Source of the DNA: Pristionchus mayeri
Taxonomy: Eukaryota > Nematoda > Chromadorea > Rhabditida > Neodiplogasteridae
DNA: 64,000 bases
Reading direction: 5' to 3'
Assembly: GCA_036245805.1 (NCBI GenBank)
Contig: BTRK01000004.1
Coordinates: forward strand, 25,868,619 to 25,932,618
The position numbers and the translations under genes were made by a program. Within the stretch, counting starts at the first letter, position 1. Each line of letters begins with the position of its first letter. This document shows, piece by piece, positions 45,346 through 56,045 of the stretch. A model generated the notes under the pieces. It saw only the letters and a program-made list of their open reading frames with translations, ran no database searches and was not told where the DNA came from.

Positions 45346-45366
45346 GGGGGGGGGGGGGGGGGGGGG
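45346..45366 (+). repeat. Poly-G tract, 21 G
   Basis: Twenty-one consecutive G at the junction between the two units of the tandem duplication. Confidence 0.95.
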
Positions 45367-47206
45367 CGTGATGCCGGGCCCGCGGTGAGTGATTTACCAT
45401 TGGAGCCCGCAATGGATTGACCTCCTATTGCAGGCCCGCAATTGTTTATCAGAGGTCTTCTGAGAGAATGTAGGAAATCCAGACCCCCGGGATACAACAA
45501 AAAAATCATACTGCTTCCAATGAGTCCCCACGATAAGGTTTGGTACATCTGAGGTCAGGGAACTTTGTGTATGAGTTGTGGAGCCGTAAATTGCAAACTA
45601 CCTAAAAGCCGGCTCTTGAAATTTCGAAACTTTGGATTACTGTAACATGGTTCATTTTTGAGTAAACCAATCGATAAAAAAGCAAGATGATGGTATTTTT
45701 ATGTGTTCTCGAGAATTGTTTGCCTGGGTTCGATAATACTCTGGCATTATTTGGGACACAATTGACGCACTACAATCTGAAGTTCATATTGAATCGATTT
45801 CAATTGGTTCAGTAGAAAAAAGTATTTCTCAAAAAGTGGAAAATTGTCGGTATTTTGGGTACCATGCTCAAGCGTCCATTAAAACAAAACTAATGAATTG
45901 CAATTTCCGCTCTTTTGTATCAGTAGTGAGTGCGGGCGTACGCTTCCATATAACACTTTAAATCAAATCGTTAGTTTCTCTTAGAATAGTTACGGGGACA
46001 ATACTACTAATTTCGCCCTCCAATATTCTGCAGTGAGATTACTGTAAAATACTGGCCGAGCATGTACGTCCATAAGTACTCTATGAAGAGCACACATACA
46101 CTAATATCATACAAAAATGCAAGAGAGAATAGATAAAGGCTGAAGCAAATTACAGCTTGAAAACTAGAAATCGTAAAGAAAATTATGCATCAACCTACTA
46201 ACACAAGATGGAATTGCTCAATCATTGATTTCTCATTTTCGTGTTCAAAACGAGTTTCTACGTTTAAGGTTGATACAATTCAATTCCATAAACTTCGTTT
46301 TTAAGGTCTGGAGCCGTAAATTGCAACGAAACCTAAAAGCCGGTTCCAGAAATTTTCAACATTCGAGGCACCGTATCTTGGTTCAAAGTTGACGAAAAAA
46401 TACATTTAAAAGACATAAATGACCGTCATGAAGAACTGGATAACGTTACTGTTGAGGGCGAAAAGCTTAGAAAACAATAATGAAGGGAAAACTTTAAAAA
46501 ATCGAGTTTTCGGCTGAGTATGTCGCCTTCCATCACATTGATGATCACGAAAGCTGAAATGCCCATGTGTTATTGCACGTACGATGAATTCGAACTTTCT
46601 GTGTATATTAAATTTTATATTCAGAAGAAAAACGTGTTTTAATGGGTATTAGTGAGAATTGAGGCATTAAAAGTTAAATTGTGTTCTTTTTCTGGGTTCT
46701 CGAAGAGAATGAGCATGCTATACTTGCATACCCAATTAATAAACACTTTTTTTATTTTGAATTCAAAGTGTAATATACCACGTGTTTCACGAGTCAGTGG
46801 ATGAAAAACTGTGACCTCGGGAACATTTAAAAAAAAGGTGTCGCCAATTTGATTCGTATAATGGTAAAATAATGTCCTAGATAACACCTTTCGAAAAATA
46901 TAGGTCATTGGTCCCAGAGCCGGCGTTTAGGAAATTTCCGGTTTTGCACCTGGTTATACTGTATTTCAGCTCCCTGTTGAGCTACAGAGGTGGCATTGGG
47001 CTCAAGATTTGCGGAAAATTATTTCCAGAAACTTTTCTGTTCAGTGCAAGTCGATTTGACAACGTTGAAAAATTATTCGATAAAAAACCATTTTTCGGCT
47101 CAGATAAAAATATTTTCCCTATCAATCGGTAGAGCGATGCAAATTTTTACTGCAGAATATGAAATAAAGAGTGCATGTACATTAAATAAAAATCTAAAAC
47201 GAAATA

Positions 47207-47208
<2 letters not shown>

Positions 47209-47258
<50 letters not shown>
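47209..47258 (+). repeat. (TA)n microsatellite, left arm
   Basis: About 24 TA units; the mirrored tract in the right arm (48746-48773) has about 14. The length difference shows independent slippage of the two arms. Confidence 0.9.
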
Positions 47259-47262
<4 letters not shown>

Positions 47263-48740
47263 AAATTGGAGTTACGTGAAATTGGCATTTTTCACTCAAA
47301 TATGACATACTGAAGAAAAAGTCGAAAAATCGATATTTTTCATTTTTGTTCCTTATTCATAGGGAGCGCAGGCGGGTTTCTTCAAAATGCTTCTAAAATA
47401 AAATGTGCGTAGAATCCAATGGTTTATGAGCTGCCGATACGATTTCGACATCAAAAAATTAAAGATGTTGCGAAATAACTTAATTATGCGAATTAACTAA
47501 ATTAACGCCGAGGATAATATACCGTACCCCTTCGAATCGTCCTTGTCGAAAAGTCGATTTGACAATCTGCCCAATAAATGTTTTGTTTTTATCAATTAAT
47601 TTCATTTTGAGCACAAACTTGTAAAATAATTAAGAGAGTATTTTCCACCTGTGCATTGTCCCTACAACAGTTTGGAAAAATTTGATGAATAAGTAGGGAC
47701 AGCAGAGTGCGGTTATTTTAGGTTTCAAAGGTACAGTATGCCAAATATCTCGACGCATGCACACAACGCCAGTCCTCAGTTTTTTTCCAATGTTTTTCGG
47801 TTGTTTTCAATACTTTATTTTTAATAAAAATTATTTTTTTCCTAGCCAAATGAATTCTACCTGTGCCAATTATCTTTCCACATCATCTTGATCACTTTGA
47901 GGCCCGTATATTGCGTTTCATAGTCAATTTAGAAAAGTATGTTTCCAGTTTTGCACTCTTTCGACCGATAATTGATTTGCTCCCATTGCCAGACCTTATA
48001 TTTCGGTATGTATACAATTTAGAGACTATAGCGTACACGTTACGGCCAAGCGCGTTAATCTGGCAGAGGGAGCATTGAAGTTACGTCGAGTTTTAGCCTG
48101 GAAAACCGCGATTTTTTGAGATGTTCATTTTTCTCGATCGATATTTGCTTTGCGCCAACTGCCAGGTGCTATTTATGTTCATGAGTCCATTCTAATGACA
48201 CTAGAGCACAGCACATAATCGCACCATTCCCATCCATCTGGCACTTGGCGCAATTGCGTTGTATCGATCGGAAAGCTGACAACCTGCGACCCTGCTCTTC
48301 CCGAATCTTCATTAAATATCAGTGATAAAATATTTTCTCAGTCTCTATTTCCCAGAATGACATTTGGATCAATTCGAAAACATATTTTTTATACAAAAAA
48401 TGAAGAATAAATAATTAATAAAAAATATTGAGAAAAAAAGTCAGTCGCTGATTTCGACAAGGACGATTCGAAGGGGTACGGTATATTATCCTCGGCGTTA
48501 ATTTAGTTAATTCGCATAATTAAGTTATTTCGCAACATCTTTAATTTTTTGATGTCGAAATCGTATCGGCAGCTCATAAACCATTGGATTCTACGCGCAT
48601 TTTATTTTAGAAGCATTTTGAAGAAACCCGCCTGCGCTCCCTATGAATAAGGAACAAAAATGAAAAATATCGATTTTTCGACTTTTTCTTCAGTATGTCA
48701 TATTTGAGTGAAAAATGCCAATTTCACGTAACTCCAATTT

Positions 48741-48745
<5 letters not shown>

Positions 48746-48773
<28 letters not shown>
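48746..48773 (+). repeat. (TA)n microsatellite, right arm
   Basis: About 14 TA units, mirror of 47209-47258. Confidence 0.9.
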
Positions 48774-48776
<3 letters not shown>

Positions 48777-50330
48777 TATTTCGTTTTAGATTTTTATTTA
48801 ATGTACATGGACTCTTTATTTCATATTCTGCAGTAAAAATTTGCATCGCTCTACCGATTGATAGGGAAAATATTTTTATCTGAGCCGAAAAATGGTTTTT
48901 TTTATCGAATAATTTTTCAACGTTGTCAAATCGACTTGCACTGAACAGAAAAGTTTCTGGAAATAATTTTCCGCAAATCTTGAGCCCAATGCCACCTCTG
49001 TAGCTCAACAGGGAGCTGAAATACAGTATAACCAGGTGCAAAACCGGAAATTTCCTAAACGCCGGCTCTGGGACCAATGACCTATATTTTTCGAAAGGTG
49101 TTATCTAGGACATTATTTTACCATTATACGAATCAAATTGGCGACACCTTTTTTTTAAATGTTCCCGAGGTCACAGTTTTTCATCCACTGACTCGTGAAA
49201 CACGTGGTATATTACACTTTGAATTCAAAATAAAAAAAGTGTTTATTAATTGGGTATGCAAGTATAGCATGCTCATTCTCTTCGAGAACCCAGAAAAAGA
49301 ACACAATTTAACTTTTAATGCCTCAATTCTCACTAATACCCATTAAAACACGTTTTTCTTCTGAATTTAAAATTTAATATACACAGAAAGTTCGAATTCA
49401 TCGTACGTGCAATAACACATGGGCATTTCAGCTTTCGTGATCGTCAATGTGATGGAAGGCGACATACTCAGCCGAAAACTCGATTTTTTAAAGTTTTCCC
49501 TTCATTATTGTTTTCTAAGCTTTTCGCCCTCAACAGTAACGTTATCCAGTTCTTCATGACGGTCATTTATGTCTTTTAAATGTATTTTTTCGTCAACTTT
49601 GAACCAAGATACGGTGCCTCGAATGTTGAAAATTTCTGGAACCGGCTTTTAGGTTTCGTTGCAATTTACGGCTCCAGACCTTAAAAACGAAGTTTATGGA
49701 ATTGAATTGTATCAACCTTAAACGTAGAAAACACATAAAAATACCTCGAGAACACATGAAAATACCTTGTAAAGAAAATTGAATCCATTTAAAAGTGTCT
49801 TCTTACTCGTCATTTGGTAAGGAAAGAAAATTAACCGGACTCAAAAAGTGCGTAGATTTCAAATATGTAGAGATCTCATTTACACATGGGATCTTTTTTC
49901 TACCAGATCAAAAAAATATCGAAAAAGTGGCCATAAAAATGAATTTTGCACGTTTTCGACTTTCCATAGTTTTCGTACCTTTTCACTCTCAACAGTAAAG
50001 TTGTTCAGCTGCTCGAGGCGATCATTTTGCATTTTTTAACGTCTCGTGTACTCAAAAATGAACCAAGTTACAGTAATCCAAAGTTTCGAAATTTCAAGAG
50101 CCAGCTTTTAGGTAGTTTGCAATTTACGGCTCCACAACTCATACACAAAGTTCCCTGACCTGATGTACCAACCCTTATCGTGGGGACTCATTGGAAGCGG
50201 TATGCTTTTTCTTGTATCCCGGCACATGCGATCTCTCAGAAGATCTCTGTTATCCAACCCTAGAACTAGTTGTCTAACGCCTTCGACAATTATTGGCCTT
50301 CAAAATTTATCATTGGGGGGAGGGTTTGCT

Positions 50331-50831
50331 GACCCTTAGCGCTATATGCGCTGGATTCTAGGTCCTACACTTCCTAACTCCAAATTCTATAAAATTGGTA
50401 CAAAATTTGCTTTATTATATTGATGTAGGCTATAGTACATTTCCCGAATGTACTGTATTTTTATTATAGACTGATTTTACACGTTTTTTATGGGCATGTT
50501 GTTGCACCGCTTAGAAACATCATTTTTGGTAGTATTGTATAGAAATGCATTCCAGGCCAGAGTCGAAGCGAAATTCAGTTTGAAAGATGTTCAAAAATGT
50601 ATGGAAGACATTAACAATAATAAGTTGTTCGGGAAAGTATTGATAAACCCGAAGGATTAGATTGACCAGGTGCGATCGATAAATACTTTTATGTTGTTTC
50701 ATGTAATTAAGAACTAATAAACATGTTTTATTGATTTATCGTTTGTTCATTTTATTTCATATGCGTTTATAATCGCCTCTTTATCTAATGGAAAATGCTC
50801 TTTTCTTCTTCCACAAAAATATTTTTCACAG
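50331..50831. other. Upstream flank of the 50.8 kb gene
   Basis: AT-rich and free of inverted repeats. The last 11 bp (ATTTTTCACAG) form a consensus acceptor placed directly before an ATG, suggesting trans-splicing. Confidence 0.45.
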
Positions 50832-51022
50832 ATGTCGGATGGTGAGTCGATACTCGGTGATGCTCTGAATGATCTTACCATTGAATTGGATGATAATGTA
50901 GTGTATCTATTCCTCTCCCATCACCTCATACTATTCCCCGTCATAGGTGTCCAGGAATGGCGGCGAGGTGGGGGGTACTGCGCAGGGCCCCACATGTGAG
51001 GCGTCCATGGAAAAATCAATTT
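50832..51022 (+). CDS. Unrecognised gene, first two exons
   Basis: Exons 50832-50897 and 50947-51022, joined across a 49-nt intron (GTAGTG...GTCATAG). The product starts MSDGESILGDALNDLTIELD and continues through NGGEVGGTAQGPTCEAS to MEKSI, acidic then Gly/Ser-rich, probably disordered. The ATG abuts a TTTTTCACAG acceptor. The second exon ends ATCAATTT at a strong GTAAGT donor, leaving a one-base phase. No exon follows within several kb; the next phase-compatible exon found is at 63087. No family recognised. Confidence 0.55.
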
Positions 51023-51213
51023 GTAAGTCGTGGTAGGTCAAGACTAAGTACCGTACCCAATCGACTATACAGTACCCACATATACCGTATACCACTACCG
51101 TAGCTCATGATTGTCGCAAACTATTTTTTTAAAAGTCCTGATACCGTGTGCAATCGATTCTACAGTACCCAAGTAACTACCGTAACTCAGTTCCTTGGGT
51201 CAAACATTTTTCT
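51023..51213. other. TACCGTA-rich spacer
   Basis: Contains repeated GTACCC and TACCGTA words (51051-51190), common in Caenorhabditis repeats, and the GTTCCTTGGGTCAA word of the 4.0-4.4 kb palindrome. Confidence 0.5.
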
Positions 51214-51380
51214 ACTGTGAGAATAGAAAGCGTAGTCCGTGGTGTGGTGGGCGAGATTTAGTACATTTGTTTCTAAATATACGCGGAACGCGGAGGAAAA
51301 ATGTTCCGCGTATACTTAGAAACAAATAAACTAAATCTCGCCCACCACACCAACTTGCTACGCTTTCTATTCTCACAGTA
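51214..51380. mobile_element. TACTGTGAG hairpin MITE, copy 3
   Basis: A 167-bp hairpin, TACTGTGAGAATAGAAAGCG to its complement, TA-bounded. The stem resembles copy 1, including the CGCGGAAC-type centre. The pairing is broken only by a few bases (CCAACTTGCTACG on the right arm). Confidence 0.85.
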
Positions 51381-51822
51381 CGCGCCGACCGCGATCGCGA
51401 CCGTTAATGTTCAAAAGTGATTTAAATATAATTTCGAGGTTTCCTGAGGGTTGTTAAGCGTGCTCGGTTTAGCGAAAAATCTATTTCAATAAATATAAAA
51501 AAATCAATAAGTGGCCGAATAATGACGGAGAAACGGAGAAAAAGATTCCGACATATTTGGAGCGAATATTTAATATTCTATTAATATTTTTAATCGGAAA
51601 AGGTCATAAATTAATGTAGAATTTCTACTAACTTCCATGAGTAGTATCAGATTTCCATAAAGTGCTCAAAATTGCGGTAGCATGTTGAACTTGCCCAAGA
51701 TTACCGTATTTCTGGCTCTCGACGACCGTGTTAAAGTATTTTTTCTGGAAAATCGCCGCACCACACTACGCCTGCTTATACTTTGGGTGCGCTTCTTTTT
51801 TCTTCATCCAACCCCTGCGTGT
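51381..51822. other. No gene seen
   Basis: AT-rich; no exon or repeat recognised. Confidence 0.35.
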
Positions 51823-51983
51823 AGGGAATGCAACGGTGTTAACGGACGAGCAAAACAATTCACAAAAGAGTATGCAATTGAAAGCTATGCCTACCCCTTT
51901 TCGACTTTTCACTTTAGTTTAAAAAAATAATGATCAAATAAAGAGAAAAACAATAATAAACATAAGTCAAAATGCCGACGCTT
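51823..51983 (-). repeat. Truncated AGGGAC-family element, copy D
   Basis: The reverse complement of the right-hand end of the Mutator-like family: AGGGAATGCAACGGTGTTAA at the terminus, then GCTATGCCTACCCC and CATAAGTCAAAATGCCGACG. It is cut at 51983, where a GAGACCCTCC-family end begins. Confidence 0.75.
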
Positions 51984-52007
51984 TAAGAGACCCTCCACGA
52001 GAGAACG
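51984..52007 (+). repeat. Solo end of the GAGACCCTCC family
   Basis: TAAGAGACCCTCCACGAGAG followed by AACG, then immediately a TACTGTGAG MITE. No other part of the family follows, so this is a junction scar of several insertions. Confidence 0.75.
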
Positions 52008-52335
52008 TACTGTGAGATTAGAATGCGAAATCCGTGATGTCGTGTATCGCGTGTGGTGGAGTGAAGCGACCTTTCTAGATTCATCCGCAAAATACAAGTG
52101 GAACGTTTTATTCAGACCGTTGTTTTCGATTCAATTTTCGCCCCATTTTCGCGCTTTCGCTTTTATTTATTTATTTAGTGAATAAATACGCTAATAAATA
52201 AATAAAAAAGGCGGAAGCGCGAAAATTGAATCGTGAACAACAGTCTGAGTAAAACGTTCCACTTGTATTTTGCGGATGAATGTAGAAAGGTCGCTTCACT
52301 CCACCACACGCGATACATGACACCACGGACTTTCG
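52008..52335. mobile_element. TACTGTGAG hairpin MITE, copy 4, right end lost
   Basis: Starts TACTGTGAGATTAGAATGCG. Arms at about 52008-52165 and 52190-52335 pair well (GAAGCGACCTTTCTAG with its complement), but the right arm stops at ACCACGGACTTTCG, without the last 25-30 bp and the CACAGTA end. Confidence 0.8.
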
Positions 52336-52640
52336 AAAGTGTACGAAAATTTGCGAACCCCTGTAGAAAGCGCGTATCTATCATGCGCAGGTTGAACCAA
52401 AATCCGTGCAAAATGAGCAGTCGTTCGTACTATCGATATGAGAGCAAAAATTATCAAAAAAGTTATGCAAGCCAAAAAATCTATATTTAAAACTGACAAA
52501 AAACTGAATGGCACAGCGCTACACTAGGTCAAAAATACGGTAGTCGCTACACCACTTAAAAAGTGATGGACGGCAGAAAGGACGGGCCTCCGCGGTCCCT
52601 AGGCAAGTACAAACTATTTATTTCAACTCGTAAGCAACAG
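52336..52640. other. No gene seen
   Basis: Non-coding spacer between copy 4 of the hairpin MITE and the mariner remnant. Confidence 0.35.
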
Positions 52641-52705
52641 TTGTATGATGCAGGGTTCAGCTGTTGCAATCGTGTTGAACTAGTTCAATATTTTTCATGT
52701 AACAG

Positions 52706-53562
52706 TTGAACATCCGAAAAAGTTCACCTGTTGCGAGTGCGACAGTTGAACTCCGCACACTTCTCCGCACACTGAAGCGCAAGCCCATGGCCAGTGTGCG
52801 TGAGTTGAAGAAGGATACTGGTACTCACAGATCAACGGTGTCCGATATCCTCCATCGATCTGGGAAGAAGCCGAAACTCCCACAAGTGATTCCCCATGAC
52901 CTCTCCCCCGAACAGCTGAAAAATCGTGTTCAAGTCTGTCGGGAATTACTCCATCGTAGATCCAATCTTCGATGGGTCAATTCCATCATCGCTACAGATG
53001 AGAAGTGGATCACGTACGATAACCCTGTGAGGAGACTGCAATGGGTGGATGCAGATGAGAAGCCCACGCCCGTCCCGAAGAAGGAAGAGCACGGAAAGAA
53101 GGAACTCCTCTGCTTCTTCTTCTCAGTGCTCGGTCCCATCTACTGGGAGATCCTCGCCCCTGGCACCAGCATCAATGCCGACCTCTTCTCTGAACAACTG
53201 GAAGATGTCGCGATCAGAGTCCCTCCCAGACTCCTGAACCAGGGCAAAATTCTTCTTCTGATGGACAATGCTCGCCCACATCGAGCGAAGATGACCCAGA
53301 AGAAAATGGACGAGCTGAAGATCGAGAGGATTCCCCATCCACCGTATTCCCCGGATCTCTCCCCATGCGACTACCACTGCTTCCGCTCTCTCTCTCTGAC
53401 TTCTGCAAAGGAAAGAAGTTCAAAAATCGAGATGAAGTTGTGAGGGCTTTCGTGAACTGGGCGGTCTCGAAGAAACCCGCATTCTGGAAGAGAGGAATCG
53501 AGACCCTGCCCAATCGCTGGAGGGAGGTAGTGAGAAAGAAGGGGGCATACATTGGTCACTGA
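52706..53562 (+). pseudogene. Mariner transposase, truncated and frameshifted
   Basis: The frame from about 52740 encodes RTLLRTLKRKPMASVRELKK and STVSDILH (second helix-turn-helix), WVNSIIATDEKWITYDN (first catalytic Asp), LLLMDNARPHRAKM (second) and PPYSPDLSPCDYH (third). The 34 residues between the last two make it a DD34D mariner transposase, a cut-and-paste enzyme. The N-terminal helix-turn-helix and linker, some 60-70 residues, are absent. At about 53388-53398 a CTCTCTCTCT run has one extra CT, shifting FRSLSDFCKGKKF into another frame that ends GAYIGH at 53562. A terminal repeat with TGAACTTTCCGGACACCCC lies at 53607-53625; no matching left end was found. Confidence 0.85.
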
Positions 53563-53654
53563 GAATTGTAAAGCATTGAATAAAAAATAAAAACAAAAAA
53601 TTATATGAACTTTCCGGACACCCCAATAGTTCAATTGTTACAAGTGCAACAGTT

Positions 53655-53820
53655 TACTGTGAGTACAGAATGCGTAGTCCGTGGTGTGGTGGGCGAGATC
53701 TATCACATTTTGTTGTATTACTCGCGGAACGCGGGAGAAAAAAAGTTCCGCGAGTAATACTACAAAATGTGATAGATCTCGCCCACCACACCACGGTCTA
53801 CGCATTCTGTTCTCACAGTA
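53655..53820. mobile_element. TACTGTGAG hairpin MITE, copy 5
   Basis: A 166-bp hairpin, TACTGTGAGTACAGAATGCG to its complement, TA-bounded, with a loop of a few bases around GGGAGAAAAAAAG. It lies 30 bp beyond the mariner right end. Confidence 0.85.
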
Positions 53821-54275
53821 ATTCTACTCAACAGTTTCAAAAAGGTGTTCTGGTTGAAAGCTGTTTTTTTTCCTGAACATGTTTGTTCTTGCTAACCAAT
53901 GTACCATACCCCCCCCCCCCCTTATATCCTTTCATGAAAATGTGGAAAGGATCGAAAATTTGACGAAACGGCGAAGCAAGTTCATTTTTTAATCCACTTC
54001 GATAAGGATGCGTCTGAAAGGGAAGACATGGAAGGCGATTCAGGCTCTTGGATTTAGTCGCTTGCCTTTGTTCAGTGGAGCGCTTGCGTGACAACCGCGC
54101 CCCTTCGTGGACGAATGCGCGCACTTCTGTGGCGGGAGTTTCGAAAGAAAAGGGGGTGGGGTTTCTTATCAGAATATTTATTGTTTTTTATTAATATTCG
54201 ATCGATAATTTACGTTTATTGATTTTTCTTATAATATAGAAAATACAAGAGCAAAATATAATTAGCTGGGAAAGT
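53821..54275. other. No gene seen; contains poly-C
   Basis: Twelve consecutive C at 53910-53921. The remainder has no recognisable content. Confidence 0.4.
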
Positions 54276-54279
54276 CTAG

Positions 54280-54372
54280 CCGGCGAATAACCGCATAACG
54301 CGTTACCGCAACGCGCCGCGGGAATACGAACATTAAATCGCAACGCGTAACCGCAACGCCCCGCGGGAAATA
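54280..54372 (+). repeat. GC-rich direct repeats
   Basis: CGCAACGCGCCGCGGGAATA (54308-54327) and CGCAACGCCCCGCGGGAAAT (54351-54370) plus a related TAACGCGTTACCG word: a short tandem array with unusually many CpG and CGCG words. Confidence 0.65.
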
Positions 54373-55139
54373 TGAACTGGATCCCCAAAGCGAAAAGGAG
54401 AGAGGGAGCTAGGGACGGCAACGGGAATTTTTGAGTACGGAATATTGGTTGCCTACTTCCGACGCTTTTGCTTTCAAACTACCGTACTTTTCAAGAGAAA
54501 TTCATACAATATTTTAAAACATTTTTGGAAAATATTTAATGTGATTTTTAAATTATTTTGTTGATTGGAATGAATATGAACACATATTGAAAGAACATCA
54601 AGCAGTACAACAAGAGACGTGTTGCAGAAATGAAGACGCACGAAGCGTTCGAAAATATATGTGTTTTCAGAATTAAGTGTTGAAGCTTCATTTCCTCAGT
54701 TTAAGTAGATTATCCATCACAAAAATTTGTTTTCACAATAAAAATAAATAAAAACAAGATATTAGGGGATGAAGCCGTCAAAGTTGAGCATTTTACCGTT
54801 GTAAATTTTGTTTTTTCGTGATATCGTAATGGGCGAACTGTTCATGCGATCTTTTATAGTATGTTGTTTACAATGAGTAAATCGATTTTTATGTGAAAAA
54901 TAAAGCGTGAACCGTTCGCCCATTTATAGATATTAACTGATTAATGTGGATTTGTCTCGGCGAACTACCATAGTTTGAGCAGGAGAAGTAATTGATTTCG
55001 TCTTCTTGAGTCGATTAAAGTTAGTTTTCTTCTTCGATTACGTCATTCAGATTTTTCAGAGTGTGCTATATATAGAATAATTAAATACTACATCGTTTCG
55101 ACGTTAATCATGTAACTACAAGTCTTTCCGTTTTAGGGA

Positions 55140-55870
55140 CCACCATCTGTAAATTAAAGAGCTTATAACCGGGAAAAGGTTGCGCAAAGATCGATGTTTC
55201 CCCGATCCCGCGAATTCAAATCTCCACACAAATGTCATTTTATATTTATATATCGATTTTTAATTGATGCAGCTCTCCAATTTTCAGTGAATGAATAGAA
55301 CTCGCCTCAAGGAAGCCACTGTAAAAAAACGAGAAAAATCTACCTCGGCACACCTCTCTTAAATTCAGACTATTAGCTTGACCTCAAAAGGTTTTAATTG
55401 GCCAGAAATCGATTCAGGGGATGCAGCTCTTCAATTTTGCACATCAGATGTTCTATTTACTCGGTAGGAGCATTGTACAAAAATTTAGCCAAATTCACTT
55501 CGGCACACCTTGTCAAAACTTACGATGAAGTTTCCGACTGCTGCATTAATTGAAGGCTTTTTTATTCATATTTCTTATTTTTTTTATATTTTTGGTGGTA
55601 TAAACAACCACGGAGAGATTAATCAGGTCCTATATGTCGCGATAAATTATCTAACTCAAACTGGAGAAACAAGTTTGACATGGCTACAGTATGCCTCTAG
55701 TATTAGTGCATGATTGCGATTGTCGCAATCGTAGAAATACATCTAAATTGATCAACTACTGAATAAGAGTATGTGTTTTAGAAATTTCGATTAAGAAAAA
55801 AGAAATAAAAATCGTTTGAAATTTTGAACATTGACTCATTGAACTGATATGACCCAGCGAACCACTTGAG
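55140..55870. repeat. Foreign segment inside copy C with local direct repeats
   Basis: TCGGCACACCT recurs at 55347 and 55501, and GATGCAGCTCT(C/T)CAATTTT at 55266 and 55419. No coding content is supported. Confidence 0.5.
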
Positions 55871-56045
55871 AGCTTGCACTACACCACGATGGGCGGAGCT
55901 TAGAGAAATAGGCTCATACTCATTGGAATTGAAATATATTATAATTCTAGTGACGCTATTCTCTTTCCGCACCATCGATAACCCCGTCCCATATAAAAAC
56001 AGAATTTTAGAAAAATTTGAAATTTTGAGTGGAGGACCCTATTTC
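55870..56045 (-). repeat. Inverted copy of the 26999-27175 repeat
   Basis: TGCACTACACCACGATGGGC to GAGTGGAGGACCC, complementary to 26999-27170, located inside copy C of the Mutator-like family. Confidence 0.75.

Larger units (their letters stand above)
44190..46489 (+). repeat. Tandem duplication, two units of 1158 bp
   Basis: Unit 1 from the poly-G at 44190, unit 2 from the poly-G at 45346, offset 1158 bp. The units look identical wherever compared. The junction reads AACAATAATGAGCTTAGAAA then AACAATAATGGGG, that is, the end of unit 1 has a small extra duplication before the G tract. Unit 2 ends at the same AGAAAACAATAATGA point (46485) and passes into the palindrome. Confidence 0.9.
46780..49215. 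repeat. Palindrome of the CCCAGAGCCGG family, copy 3
   Basis: Ends CACGAGTCAGTGGATGAAAA (46789-46808) and complement near 49198. It contains TTGGTCCCAGAGCCGGCG and complement. Arms extend into each other up to the 900-bp loop. The loop-proximal part is shared with 12990-13290. Confidence 0.85.
44210..50330. repeat. Composite 6-kb palindrome
   Basis: The right arm (about 48455-50250) is the complement of the left (about 45370-47560, with an extra tandem unit before it). GAAAGTGAGCCAG-type words are replaced by a diverged patch at 49725-49995 in the right arm. It embeds copy 3 of the CCCAGAGCCGG family. Loop of about 900 bp (47560-48455). No coding sequence. Confidence 0.75.

Noticed and set aside
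49077..49346. 89-residue peptide also found at 46639-46908
   Set aside because: Mirror-image arms of the same palindrome; no coding signal.
53605..53660. Mariner as the source of the TACTGTGAG hairpins
   Set aside because: The mariner end reads CCGGACACCCC and does not match the hairpin ends.
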